From Myxococcus dinghuensis (lineage in GTDB: Bacteria; Myxococcota; Myxococcia; Myxococcales; Myxococcaceae): a DNA stretch of 64,000 nucleotides. A program made the translations under genes and the position numbers. Positions 1 to 8,477 of the stretch are shown here, in pieces. Within the stretch, counting starts at the first letter, position 1. Every line of letters begins with the position of its first letter. The stretch is from assembly GCF_024198235.1 (NCBI RefSeq), contig NZ_JAKCFB010000023.1, forward strand, positions 62,001 through 126,000, read 5' to 3'. The notes beneath the pieces are model-generated. The model was not told where the DNA came from. It ran no database searches and saw nothing but the letters and a program-made list of their open reading frames with translations.

Positions 1-493
1 CCTCGTTCGGCGACAGGCGCGCCATGGGGCGCGAGAAGCCCTCCGCGTCCTCGAGCTGCCCGGCGTAGTAGCGGAACAGGTCCGCCGCCTCCTCCACGTC
101 ACCCAGCGACTCCAGGCGGCTCTTGCCCACCTCCAGCGTCATGCGGGCCGCCAGCTCCCAGCGGCGCTCGGAGATGAGGTCGGCGGCGCGGCGGAGGATG
201 CGCGCGCGCTCACGCCAGTCCGTGGCGCCCCACCCGCGCTGCGCCTCGCGCGCCACGCGCACCACCCGGTCCAGCTCCGTGGCGGGCGTGCGGTGGAAGG
301 AGGCGAGCAGCTCGTCCGGCCTCGCCGGGTTGCGGCTCTCCAGGAGGACACCGCCGCGGTACGCCTCGCCGGCGATCCACGAGGGCAGCTCCGCGCCCAG
401 GCCCGCGCGCGCGGCGGCGAGGGCTTCGTCGAAGCGGGCGTGCAGCGCGGACAGGTCCGCGTCCAGCACCGAGTAGGTGATGCGGAAGCTCAT
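1..493 (-). CDS. Aldehyde dehydrogenase family protein (N-terminal part)
   Basis: The frame runs from an ATG at 493 off the left edge of the window, so only the first ~164 residues are visible. They include SWIAGEAYRGG, NPARPDELLASF, an ARILRRAADLI helix and EVGKSRLESLGDVEEAADLF, which are typical of the N-terminal half of NAD(P)-dependent aldehyde dehydrogenases. The long helical lead-in before the first domain is most like 1-pyrroline-5-carboxylate dehydrogenases (the C-terminal domain of PutA, or PruA/RocA). The catalytic Cys and Glu lie outside the window. The start overlaps the stop of the upstream aminotransferase by ATGA, so the two are translationally coupled. An aminotransferase followed by an aldehyde dehydrogenase suggests oxidation of an amino acid or amine through a semialdehyde. 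Family assignment is firm; the substrate is not. Confidence 0.85.
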   Translation of the reverse strand, partial: MSFRITYSVLDADLSALHARFDEALAAARAGLGAELPSWIAGEAYRGGVLLESRNPARPDELLASFHRTPATELDRVVRVAREAQRGWGATDWRERARILRRAADLISERRWELAARMTLEVGKSRLESLGDVEEAADLFRYYAGQLEDAEGFSRPMARLSPNE

Positions 494-1854
494 GGTTCCT
501 CCTGGAAGAAGCGGGTGAGTCCAGCGGCGAGCGTGTCCACCAGCTCGTCCACCTCGGGCTGGGTGATGACGAGCGGCGGGCCGACCATCAGCAGGTCGCC
601 ATTCGTCCCGTCCGCGTGTCCGGTGTTGGACCAGAGGACGAGGCCCCGCTCGAACAGCGCGGCGAGCAGGCGCTCCACCACCTTGCGCGAGCGCGGGAAG
701 GGCCGGCGCGTGGCCACGTCCTCCACCAGCTCGATGCCCGCCATCAGTCCCACGCCCTGCACGCAGCCGACGTGCGGCAGCGGCGCGAGCACCTCGCGCA
801 GGCGCCGCTGGAGGTACGCCCCCACGCGCGCGGCGTTCGCCACCACGCCGTGGCGCTCGAAGTAGTCGAGCACCGCGAGCCCCGCGGCCGTCATCGCCGG
901 CGCCTGGAGGTACGTCTGCGCGTGCATGAAGCCGCCGGAGCCCGCGCGCATCTCCTCCAGGTGCGCCTGGCGCACGAGCACCGCGCTCAGCGGCGCGTAG
1001 CCCCCGCTGATGCCCTTGCCGAGCACGAGGAGGTCCGGGGTGAAGTGGTACCGGTCACTGGCGAAGAAGGTGCCCGTGCGTCCGCAGCCACACATCACCT
1101 CGTCGGCGATGGTGAGGATGCCGTACTCGCGGCACAGCGCGTTCACGCGCTCGAAGTAGCCGGGCGGCGGAGGCGAGGCGCCGGCCGAGGAGCCGACGAC
1201 GGGCTCCGCGATGAACGCGGCCACGGTGTCCGGGCCCTCGCGCCGCAGCGTCTCCTCGAGCTGGCGCGCGTAGTGTTCGGCGCCGTCGCGGTCGTAGTCC
1301 GCCAGCCCGGAGCGGTACGGGTACGGCGCGGGCGTGGTGACGACCTCCGCCAGCATGGGGCCGAAGAACGTCTTGTAGTGGGGACGACCGGAGAGCGAGA
1401 GCGCGTACAGCGTGTTGCCGTGGTAGCCGGGCACACGCGCGATGACCTTGGTGCGACGGGGCTGGCCACGCTCGACCCAGAGCTGCCGGGCGAACTTCAC
1501 CGCGGCCTCCACGGCCTCGGAGCCGGAGCCGAGGAAGGCCGCGCGCTCCAATCCCGGGGGCGCGAGCGCGCACAGCCGCGTGGCGAGCAGCTCCGTCACC
1601 TCGGTGGTGAAGTGGGTGCCGTTGACGTACGCGACGCGGCCGAGCTGCTCGGCGATGCGGTCCACCACCTCGCGGTTGCCGTGGCCCACGCTGGCCACGA
1701 GCGCGCCGGCGGAGGCGTCGAGGTAGCGCTTGCCCGTCGTGTCGAAGAGGTAGACGCCCTGCCCGTGGGTCACCACGGGGAAGTCCCGCGCGAGGTTGCG
1801 CAGGAGCACATGTCCCTGAGGGTAGCGAACCGCCTGTCCCGCTTCGTCCCGCAT
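490..1854 (-). CDS. Class III (PLP-dependent) aminotransferase
   Basis: A 454-residue member of the ornithine/GABA/diaminobutyrate-type aminotransferase family (fold type I, cytosolic). Visible motifs are the N-terminal YLFDTTGKRYLDASAG, FLGSGSEAVEAAVKFAR (phosphate-binding turn), the YHGNTLYALSLSG loop, IADEVMCGCGRTG with the cofactor-contacting Asp, and LGKGISGGYAPLSAV with the Schiff-base Lys. The ATG at 1854 is preferred over the upstream in-frame ATG at 1902 because a GGAGGA Shine-Dalgarno lies about 6 nt before it and family homology begins there. The stop overlaps the start of the aldehyde dehydrogenase gene. Together the pair would convert an amine to an aldehyde and then to an acid. 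The amino donor cannot be read from sequence. Confidence 0.92.
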   Translation of the reverse strand: MRDEAGQAVRYPQGHVLLRNLARDFPVVTHGQGVYLFDTTGKRYLDASAGALVASVGHGNREVVDRIAEQLGRVAYVNGTHFTTEVTELLATRLCALAPPGLERAAFLGSGSEAVEAAVKFARQLWVERGQPRRTKVIARVPGYHGNTLYALSLSGRPHYKTFFGPMLAEVVTTPAPYPYRSGLADYDRDGAEHYARQLEETLRREGPDTVAAFIAEPVVGSSAGASPPPPGYFERVNALCREYGILTIADEVMCGCGRTGTFFASDRYHFTPDLLVLGKGISGGYAPLSAVLVRQAHLEEMRAGSGGFMHAQTYLQAPAMTAAGLAVLDYFERHGVVANAARVGAYLQRRLREVLAPLPHVGCVQGVGLMAGIELVEDVATRRPFPRSRKVVERLLAALFERGLVLWSNTGHADGTNGDLLMVGPPLVITQPEVDELVDTLAAGLTRFFQEEP

Positions 1855-2261
1855 CGTCCGTCCTCCACGCAGCGCGGACGACCGGAGTCGCCGCGAGGCC
1901 ACCGCGTGGAAGAAGGGCAGTCACGATGCGAGCGCGAGCACGCACCAGGCTCGACGCGAGCCCACGGACCGACCTTCGCCCCCACGGGCGACTGGAGACA
2001 CGGGGGATGAGGTCGGAAGCCGGGAGCCACGGACGCGAGGACACTCGCGGGGAGCCGGGGCGCTCGGACCTTCCGGCCGTCCCACGCGGCTCCAGGTCGA
2101 AACCGTCCGTGGATTTCTCCCACGAGCGGGTGCGGGCAGGTCTTCGGGCTCGTGAGCGCTCCGGTCCGAGGACCGGCTCCCTACTGCTCGTCGCTTCCCA
2201 GCTCCCAGGGGGAGCCAGTGCCGTTGACGAGGTTCGTTCTCACATACCGCTGCGGGGCAGC

Positions 2262-2318
2262 CCCGGATTCGAACCGGGTTCCCTTTCAAGCCTGGACTGA
2301 CGTCCAGGCACCAGCACG
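2262..2318 (-). other. tRNA-like T-arm plus hairpin, possible truncated tRNA or small RNA
   Basis: Read on the minus strand, 2278-2262 folds as a 5-bp stem CCCGG/CCGGG around the loop TTCGAAT, exactly the T-arm consensus. Upstream in the same transcript is a strong 8-bp hairpin GCCTGGAC-GTCA-GTCCAGGC (2309-2290). A -35/-10 pair lies just before it. I could not find a 5' acceptor strand complementary to the GCTGCCC that follows the T-arm, nor a D-arm or a normal 7-nt anticodon loop. A complete canonical tRNA is therefore not supported. It could be a decayed tRNA, the 3' tRNA fragment left by an integrated element, or an unrelated structured RNA. Confidence 0.35.
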
Positions 2319-2324
2319 GGGCGG

Positions 2325-2354
2325 TTTGTACTGTCCGCCTCTTCGGACTGTCAA
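2325..2354 (-). promoter_or_regulatory. Sigma-70-like promoter in front of the tRNA-like element
   Basis: On the minus strand a perfect TTGACA (2354-2349) is followed after 18 nt by TACAAA (2330-2325, four of six matches to TATAAT). Transcription would start around 2318 and run into the hairpin and the T-arm. Such close matches are rare in this GC-rich sequence, which is why it stands out. Confidence 0.5.
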
Positions 2355-2536
2355 GCAACGCGGCCCGCGCCACGGGTGACACGCGGCGTTGCGCCGTCGC
2401 GTCCGCGACATCCGCGCGAGGACGCCTGGATGTCCGCCGAGCAACACGGTGCGAGACAGCGGTGGCGTCGCGCGGGACACGGCCCCAGCTTCGCGGCTGG
2501 CAGCTTCGTCCACCTACCCGCACAGCGCTTCCACAC

Positions 2537-4267
2537 ATGGCCACGCCCGCCACCTCTCCCGAAGCCGTGACCGCCGCCTTCCCTGCGTTCACCCGCTCGC
2601 AGAAGGTGTTCACGCTGCTGGGCGCGCTGTTGGGGCTGCTGCTCGCGGCGTTGGACCAGACCATCGTGGCCACGGCGGGGCCGTCCATCCAGGCGGACCT
2701 GCACATCCCTCCGTCGCTCTACCCGTGGCTCACCACGGCGTACCTCGTGGCGTCGACGATGATGGTGCCCGTGTGGGGGAAGCTGTCGGACCTGCTGGGC
2801 CGCCGGGCGGTGCTGGCCGCGGGCATCCTCGTGTTCCTCTCGGGCAGCCTCCTGTGCGGCGTGTCGCGGTCGACGGTGACGCTCATCCTCTTCCGCGCGG
2901 TGCAGGGGCTGGGCAGCGCGGCGCTGTTCACCGGCTCGCTGGCGGTGGTGGCGGACCTGTTCCCGCCCCGGGAGCGCGGCAAGTACCAGGGCCTGTTCGG
3001 CGCGGTGTTCGGCCTGTCGAGCGTGGTGGGCCCGTTGGCCGGCGGCTTCATCACGGACCGGTGGGGCTGGCACTGGGTGTTCTTCATCAACCTGCCGGTG
3101 GGCGCCATGGCGATGGCCCTGGTGCTGCTGCGCATGCCGAAGCTGCGGCCCCAGGGCGCGGAGCACGGGAGGCTGGACTGGCCGGGCGCGCTGACGCTGG
3201 CGCTCGCGGTGGTGCCCTTGCTGCTGGGGCTCAGCCTGGGGCGCACGGCGGGACAGGTCCGGGATGGCTTCGGGTGGTCCTGGGGGTCGTGGCAGGTCCT
3301 GGGGATGTTCGCGGTCGCGGCGCTGGGCGCGGCGCTGTTCTTCCACGTCGAGCGGCGCGCGGAGGAGCCGCTCCTCGACCTGCGGCTGTTCCGGCTGAAG
3401 ACCTTCAGCGTGGCGAACCTGGCGGTGTTCATCATCGGCGCGGTGTTCCTGTCGGGCGTGGTGTTCCTGCCGTTGTTCATGGTGAACGTGGTGGGGCTGT
3501 CGGCCACGCACTCCGGGCTGACGCTGACGCCGCTGACGTTGGGCGTGGTCGCGGGCAACGTGTTGAGCGGACAGTTGGTGACGCGGCTGGGGCACTACAA
3601 GCCGTTGATGCTCGGCGCGCAGGTGCTGCTGATGGTGGGCTTCGCGGTGATGGGCTTCACGCTGACGACGCACGCCACGCAAGCCGAGGTGACGGTGAAG
3701 ATGGTGCTGGTGGGGTTGGGTCTGGGTCCCTCGATTCCGCTCTACACGCTGGCCATCCAGAACGCGGTGACGCCGCAGCAGATCGGCGTGGCCACGTCGG
3801 CGGCGACGTTCTTCCGTCAGTTGGGGATGACGCTGGGCGTGGCGCTGCTGGGCACGGTGTTCTCGACGACGCTGGCGCACCAGATGCGCGCGCGCCTGGC
3901 GCAGGCCACGGAGGGACTGCCCCCGACGTTGATGCGCGAGCTGGAATCGGCCGCCCCCGGTGCGAGCGGTGAGGGCGGCCACGCGCAGGCCGCGTTCCGG
4001 GTGGACGACGTGAAGGCGCGCGTCCGTCGGGAGTTCGCGACGGAGCGACGACACACGGGCGATACAGCGAGCGTGGACGCGCGTGAACGTCAGGCGCTGG
4101 AGGCCGTGGACCGGACGGACGAGGCGGTGAAGGCGTCCTTCACGAGCGCCGTGAAGAACGTGTACCGCAGCGCCATCGTCATCGCCCTGCTCGCGTTCCT
4201 CGTGACGCTGCGACTTCCGGAGCAACCCCTGCGCAGGACGATGGGGCGCCAGCCTCCGCCCGAGTGA
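2537..4267 (+). CDS. DHA2-family MFS drug exporter (EmrB/QacA type)
   Basis: A 576-residue proton-coupled exporter in the inner membrane. The first helix carries LDQTIVATAGPSI and motif A appears as GKLSDLLGRR near residues 80-90. The hydrophobic pattern fits the 14-helix DHA2 family. Between the last two hydrophobic segments is a charged ~80-residue insert (roughly residues 455-535), which is long for the family. The ATG at 2537 is chosen because the preceding ~25 codons of the open frame are Arg/Pro-rich and not membrane-protein-like. The neighbouring oxygenase and TetR are transcribed separately, so a functional link is only possible. The likely role is efflux of an amphipathic compound or drug; the substrate is unknown. 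Confidence 0.92.
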   Translation: MATPATSPEAVTAAFPAFTRSQKVFTLLGALLGLLLAALDQTIVATAGPSIQADLHIPPSLYPWLTTAYLVASTMMVPVWGKLSDLLGRRAVLAAGILVFLSGSLLCGVSRSTVTLILFRAVQGLGSAALFTGSLAVVADLFPPRERGKYQGLFGAVFGLSSVVGPLAGGFITDRWGWHWVFFINLPVGAMAMALVLLRMPKLRPQGAEHGRLDWPGALTLALAVVPLLLGLSLGRTAGQVRDGFGWSWGSWQVLGMFAVAALGAALFFHVERRAEEPLLDLRLFRLKTFSVANLAVFIIGAVFLSGVVFLPLFMVNVVGLSATHSGLTLTPLTLGVVAGNVLSGQLVTRLGHYKPLMLGAQVLLMVGFAVMGFTLTTHATQAEVTVKMVLVGLGLGPSIPLYTLAIQNAVTPQQIGVATSAATFFRQLGMTLGVALLGTVFSTTLAHQMRARLAQATEGLPPTLMRELESAAPGASGEGGHAQAAFRVDDVKARVRREFATERRHTGDTASVDARERQALEAVDRTDEAVKASFTSAVKNVYRSAIVIALLAFLVTLRLPEQPLRRTMGRQPPPE

Positions 4268-4286
4268 GCCACCGTGCCCGCCCGCC

Positions 4287-5876
4287 TCACGCCCGCGAGG
4301 ATGAGGAGCCGTGATGCCTGGCGGAGGACACCGCCGCCAAGGCATGGGCGAGCGTATGCCTCGGCTCCTCGGGCAACTCGACCGAGCGCCAGGCGATGTA
4401 GCCATCCGGCCGCACCAACAGCGCGCCTCCCACCCCCAGGCCCAGCAGCTTCCGGAACGCGTCCATGTCCGAGGGCCGCACGTGCCCCCCGATGCGCAGG
4501 CACTCCAGCGCGACCCCGGACGTCCGGGCCACATCCGCCGCCGCCGCGCTCCACGCCTCGCCGTCCGCGAGGAGCACCCAGCCGCGCTGGAACACATCGA
4601 GCGTGGAGACCCTCGCCTCGCCCACGGTCACCCAGGCATGCGGCGCGCGTGTCCCCGGCTGTCCCGCCCACTCCTCGGGTCGCCGCGCGGGAGGCAGCGA
4701 CGCGTCCGCGCCCAGCACCGCCGTGGAGCGGTAGAGCTGCCCGAACTCCATCGCCTCGTCGTCGATGACGGCCACCCCCTTCGACGTCCCCGCCGCGTCC
4801 GCCTTGTAGTCGGCGCGCGCGAAGATCTGGTCGTGCCGCAGCCACGCGATGGGGCGTCGCTCCGCGTCGTACGTGTCGAGCAGCAGCGGGGACGAGGTGC
4901 CCGCGAGGACCGCGGCCAGCTTCCACGCGAGGTTGTGCGCGTCATCGATCCCCGTGTTCGCGCCATACCCACCACGGCTGGGCGGCAGCGTGTGCGCCGC
5001 GTCGCCCGCCAGGAACACCCGCCCGGACGAGAACCGGTCCGCGATGAGCGCGCTCATCTCCCAACGCCCGGTGGTGATGAGCTCCACCGGCAGGTCCGTC
5101 CTGCCCACCGCCCGGTGCACCAGCGCGAGCAGCGTCGCGTCATCGCGCTCGGTGTCGTCGGAGAAGATGAGCACCCAGCGACCATCCCCGTATGTCGTGA
5201 GGAACGCCTCGAACCCGGGCTGGCGCACCTCGAACTGCGTCACGCCCTGGCGCAGGTACTCCTCGAGCGGCGCCCGGAACAACACGCTGCGCACGGTGCG
5301 GATGTGGCCCCGCCCGCTCCGCCCGACGCCCAGCGCATCCCGCACCCGGCTGCGGTGACCGTCCGCCGCGACCATGTACGCCGCCCGCAGGCGCGACTCC
5401 TCGCCCTCCGGACCCCGCAGCCACGCCGTCACCCCGTCCGCGTCCTGCTCGAAGCGCACCAGCTCCGTCCGCAGCCGGATGTCCGCCCCCAGCGCCGCGG
5501 CCCCGTCGCGGAGGATGGGCTCCAGCCGGTCCTGCGCCACCGCGGCCCCCCGGCACGGTGAGTCGTCACGCGGCGCCACCACCTCTTTCGGAGGCGTCCA
5601 GTGGCTCTCCTCGAACCACGCCCCCGCCAGGCTCTCCACCCGGACCCGGCGCAGTTGGAACGACTCCGGCGCCTGCGGCACCCGGTCCCCCAGCCCCACC
5701 GCCCGCAGCAGCTCCATCGTCCGGGGCGTGTAGCCGATGGCCCTCGGATGCGGCGAGCTGCCGGGGTGCCGCTCGACCAGCACCACCGGCACCCCCCTCC
5801 AGGCCAGGAACAACGCCGCCGACAACCCCACCAACCCACCTCCCACCACAAGAACCGACTTGGATTCCGCTGACAT
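4287..5876 (-). CDS. FAD-dependent monooxygenase (PheA/TfdB-type aromatic hydroxylase family)
   Basis: A 529-residue group A flavoprotein monooxygenase. The N-terminal Rossmann motif is VLVVGGGLVGLSAAL. A central MVAADGHRSRVRDALG (DG motif) and a C-terminal FLAGDAAHTLPPSRGGYG (GD motif, ribose and flavin contact) follow. The last ~150 residues form the thioredoxin-like tail usual in phenol hydroxylase/TfdB enzymes. Such enzymes use NAD(P)H and O2 to hydroxylate aromatic or polyketide substrates. The ATG at 5876 is chosen because homology begins within ten residues; the longer frame would add 46 unlikely residues. The gene is divergent from a TetR regulator, and the intergenic DNA carries three CGATACG repeats, so it is probably repressed by that regulator and induced by its substrate. 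Confidence 0.92.
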   Translation of the reverse strand: MSAESKSVLVVGGGLVGLSAALFLAWRGVPVVLVERHPGSSPHPRAIGYTPRTMELLRAVGLGDRVPQAPESFQLRRVRVESLAGAWFEESHWTPPKEVVAPRDDSPCRGAAVAQDRLEPILRDGAAALGADIRLRTELVRFEQDADGVTAWLRGPEGEESRLRAAYMVAADGHRSRVRDALGVGRSGRGHIRTVRSVLFRAPLEEYLRQGVTQFEVRQPGFEAFLTTYGDGRWVLIFSDDTERDDATLLALVHRAVGRTDLPVELITTGRWEMSALIADRFSSGRVFLAGDAAHTLPPSRGGYGANTGIDDAHNLAWKLAAVLAGTSSPLLLDTYDAERRPIAWLRHDQIFARADYKADAAGTSKGVAVIDDEAMEFGQLYRSTAVLGADASLPPARRPEEWAGQPGTRAPHAWVTVGEARVSTLDVFQRGWVLLADGEAWSAAAADVARTSGVALECLRIGGHVRPSDMDAFRKLLGLGVGGALLVRPDGYIAWRSVELPEEPRHTLAHALAAVSSARHHGSSSSRA

Positions 5877-5877
5877 G

Positions 5878-5930
5878 GTATCTCCGATACGCCGAACCGA
5901 CCGATACGGTGTAAAGTACGATACGACGTA
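5878..5930. promoter_or_regulatory. Putative TetR operator array: CGATACG repeats every 17 bp
   Basis: CGATACG occurs three times in the same orientation, starting at 5885, 5902 and 5919, exactly 17 bp apart. The first copy is also half of a perfect inverted repeat, GTATC-TCC-GATAC (5878-5890), ending one base before the monooxygenase start codon. On the minus strand a TTGACA lies at 5953-5948, about one promoter length upstream. Position between divergent monooxygenase and tetR genes makes this the natural binding region of the TetR protein. Confidence 0.6.
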
Positions 5931-5986
5931 ATGACGGCCCCACGTGTTGTCAACGGCGTAGGGGAAGGGGCAAGAGGCCAGGACAC

Positions 5987-6703
5987 ATGAGCGACCGAGA
6001 GAAGCTGGAGGCACGCCTCGTCTGGGAGCGTCCGGAGCCCGCCAGCCGACCCGCGCCGGAGCCGCTGAGCCGGGAGCAGATCGTCCGGGCGGCCATCGCG
6101 CTCGCGGACGCGGACGGGTTGGCCGCGGTGTCGCTGCGCAAGGTGGGCGCCTCGCTGGATGCGGGCCCCATGCGGCTGTACGGCTACCTCTCCAGCAAGG
6201 AAGAGCTGCTGGAGCTGATGGTGGACGCGGTGTACGGCGAGATGGCGTCCGAGGGTCCGCTGACGGGGGACTGGCGACGGGCCCTGAGCGCCATGGCCCA
6301 GCGGACGCGGCGCGCGGCGAAGCGGCACGCCTGGTTCATCGACCTGCTGGGAGGGCGTCCCCACCTGGGGCCCCACGTGCTCGCGCACGTCGAGGCGACC
6401 TTCGCCGCGCTGAGCGGCGCGCCGGGGTTCGAGCACATCGACTCGGTGATGCTCGCGGTGGGCACCGTCGACGCGTACGTGCTCGGCGCCCTGCGCAACG
6501 AGGCCAGCAAGCTCGAGCGCGGCATGAACCAGGCGGAGTGGGAGGCCGTCTCCGGGCCCTACATCCAGCGGATGATCTCCACCGGCCGCTTCCCCATGCT
6601 GGCCCAGGTGGTCCGCGACGCGACCCACCCCTCCGCCGACGTCGTGTTCGAGCGGGGCCTGGACTGCGTGCTCGACGGCATCGCGGCCCGCCTGGGGCGC
6701 TGA
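5987..6703 (+). CDS. TetR/AcrR family transcriptional regulator
   Basis: A 238-residue one-component regulator. After a ~27-residue charged lead, the helix-turn-helix domain spans about residues 27-75 (REQIVRAAIALADADG, SLRKVGASLDAG, MRLYGYLSSKEELL), and the remainder is an all-helical ligand-binding domain of TetR_C type. The N-terminal extension and ALADADG helix are common in regulators of monooxygenases and exporters. It is divergent from the flavin monooxygenase with ~110 bp between the two starts, where the CGATACG repeats lie. It probably represses the monooxygenase and itself. The effector is unknown. Confidence 0.9.
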   Translation: MSDREKLEARLVWERPEPASRPAPEPLSREQIVRAAIALADADGLAAVSLRKVGASLDAGPMRLYGYLSSKEELLELMVDAVYGEMASEGPLTGDWRRALSAMAQRTRRAAKRHAWFIDLLGGRPHLGPHVLAHVEATFAALSGAPGFEHIDSVMLAVGTVDAYVLGALRNEASKLERGMNQAEWEAVSGPYIQRMISTGRFPMLAQVVRDATHPSADVVFERGLDCVLDGIAARLGR

Positions 6704-6719
6704 ACGTTCATGGCCCCTG

Positions 6720-6745
6720 CCCGGCGCGGACCGTCACGCGCCGGG
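6720..6745. terminator. Convergent-gene hairpin (tetR / M28 peptidase)
   Basis: A perfect 9-bp stem, CCCGGCGCG-8 nt-CGCGCCGGG, lies in the 55-bp gap between two genes that end facing each other. There is no T-run on either side, so it would be a stem-only, probably bidirectional, terminator or transcript-end stabiliser. Confidence 0.5.
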
Positions 6746-6758
6746 AACCCGAGCGTCC

Positions 6759-8234
6759 TCAGTGCCCCGCCGCGGACTTCGGCGGCGTGGGCGCGGGGGG
6801 CGCGACGGGGAACGGCGTCGCGGGCGCCTCCGGGCGCACGAGCGTCTGCGGCATCTCCGCCAGCGCGTACGTCACCCACGCCACCGCGGCGGTGCTGCGC
6901 GCCAGGTCCTGCGGGTCCACCTTGTCGAGCGTGTCCGCGTGCGTGTGGTGCACGTCGAAGTAGCGGCTCGCGTCCACCTCCACGCCGAAGAAGGGCACCC
7001 GCGCCGGCAGCAGCGGGCTGATGTCCGCGCCCCCCGCCTCGCGCGTGGAGAAGTTCGCCGCGCCCAGCGCCACCAGCGGCGGCAGCCAGGGCCGCAGCGC
7101 GTCCTGCGCCCCCGTGCCCGCGCGCACGCTCACGCCCACGGGTCGACCGCCGCCGGAGTCCATCTCCATGGCGGCCACGTGCCTGGGCAGCTCGGCGGCG
7201 TGCGCCTGCGCGTACGCGCGGCCACCCGCCAGGCCGTTCTCCTCGTTCATGTAGAGCACCACGCGCACCGTGCGCCGGGGCGCCTGCGGCAGCTTCTTGA
7301 GCAGCCGCGCCGCCTCCATCACCATCACCACGCCCGCGCCGTCGTCGTGCGCGCCCGTGCCCACGTCCCACGAGTCCAGGTGCGCGCCAATCAGCACCAC
7401 CTCGTCCGGCTTCTCCCGGCCGCGAATCTCCGCCACCACGTTGTGCGAGTCCGCGTCCGGCAGCTCCGAGCAGCCCAGCACCATCTTCACGCGCACCGGC
7501 CCGGCCGCCACCAGCCGGTGGAGCAGCTCCGCGTCCTCCGTCGTCACCGACGCGGCGGGGACGGTGGGCCCGCCCTCCTCGAAGCGCGTGCTGCCCGTGT
7601 GCGGCGTGCGCAGCGACGCGGTGGCCAGCGAGCGCACCAGCGCGCCCACCGCGCCCTGCTTCGCCGCCTGCGCCGGGCCCCGACCCCGGATGCCCGCGAA
7701 GCGCCCGTAGTCCGCCGCCACCGCCATGGTGTGGTTGAAGAAGACGATCTTCCCCTTCACCGCGTCACCCAGCGCCGTCAGCGCCTCCAGCGACGACACC
7801 TCCACCACCTCCGCCGTCAGCCCCTCCGGCGCCGTGGGCGGGCTGCCCCCCAGCGCCAGCAGGAACAGCGGGTGCCCGCGCGTGGTGTCCGACGCCAGCA
7901 CCTCGCCGCGCTCCTCGCCGCGCACCCAGTGCGGCACCTTCACCGACTCCGTCCACGCCTTCACCCCGTCCGCCTGGAAGGAGCGCAGCGCCCACTGCAC
8001 CGCCGCCGCCGCGCCCTCCGACCCCGACAGGCGCGGGCCAATCCCATCCGTCAGCTCCGCGAGCCGCGCGTACGCGTGCCCCTCCGTGAGCGCGGGCCCC
8101 ACCAGCTTCTCCGACACGGACAGCGGCACCACCGCCGGCTTCGCCGCCGGAGCGGACTTCGCGGACGCGGGCGCCGCGCCCGACAGGAGCTTCAGCGCGA
8201 GGGACGAGGAGAAGACCAGGGCGGAGACGGACAC
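6759..8234 (-). CDS. Secreted M28-family metallopeptidase (aminopeptidase)
   Basis: About 491 residues. A hydrophobic leader ending near GAAPASA indicates export. The middle carries a protease-associated (PA)-like domain. The C-terminal catalytic domain shows the di-zinc ligands of M28: GAHLDSWD (His, Asp), GAHDDGAG (Asp), MNEENGL (catalytic and metal Glu), MEMDSGG (Asp) and HHTHADTLDKV (His). Family members remove N-terminal residues from peptides or act as carboxypeptidase Q-like enzymes. The start is set at GTG 8234 because GGAGG lies 6 nt upstream; an in-frame ATG at 8303 has no such site, though it would add positive charge to the signal peptide. A Pro/Ala-rich C-terminal tail is present. 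The gene stands alone and may serve extracellular protein digestion. Confidence 0.9.
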   Translation of the reverse strand: MSVSALVFSSSLALKLLSGAAPASAKSAPAAKPAVVPLSVSEKLVGPALTEGHAYARLAELTDGIGPRLSGSEGAAAAVQWALRSFQADGVKAWTESVKVPHWVRGEERGEVLASDTTRGHPLFLLALGGSPPTAPEGLTAEVVEVSSLEALTALGDAVKGKIVFFNHTMAVAADYGRFAGIRGRGPAQAAKQGAVGALVRSLATASLRTPHTGSTRFEEGGPTVPAASVTTEDAELLHRLVAAGPVRVKMVLGCSELPDADSHNVVAEIRGREKPDEVVLIGAHLDSWDVGTGAHDDGAGVVMVMEAARLLKKLPQAPRRTVRVVLYMNEENGLAGGRAYAQAHAAELPRHVAAMEMDSGGGRPVGVSVRAGTGAQDALRPWLPPLVALGAANFSTREAGGADISPLLPARVPFFGVEVDASRYFDVHHTHADTLDKVDPQDLARSTAAVAWVTYALAEMPQTLVRPEAPATPFPVAPPAPTPPKSAAGH

Positions 8235-8477
8235 GGGCAACCTCCAGAAGGGGCGCCCACTCTCCGCCCCACCCCCGCACGTCGCAAGCGCGATGGTCTC
8301 CACGCGAGGTGCGGGGTCGGGACGGCTGCTCGGGTGGCGGGGAGGCGGGGAATCCCAGGGGCCACCGCGCGCCGAGAGGGGGAACGCGGCGCGCGGGGCT
8401 CAACTGGGACTTCATACGGCGGAATCGCTTTTGGGGGAGGCAATACCGCCGCTGCGTCTCACTCTTTGGGAGGAAAC

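Larger units (their letters stand above)
1855..2536. other. Intergenic region without a convincing gene
   Basis: About 680 bp between the aminotransferase and the DHA2 exporter. Open frames here lack codon-position bias typical of the neighbours and look like antisense shadows. Visible structure is a perfect 7-bp stem with a 2-nt loop at 2161-2176 (CCGGTCC/GGACCGG), the tRNA-like T-arm at 2262-2278, an 8-bp hairpin at 2290-2309, and a sigma-70-like promoter reading leftwards at 2325-2354. Confidence 0.6.

Noticed and set aside
2262-2318. Complete selenocysteine or other tRNA gene
   Set aside because: TCA occurs in the hairpin loop and the T-arm is good, but there is no U33, no acceptor pairing and no D-arm, so a full tRNA is not supported.
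2351-4597. Long minus-strand frame across the DHA2 exporter
   Set aside because: Gln/Arg/His-rich translation without features; the exporter on the plus strand is clear.
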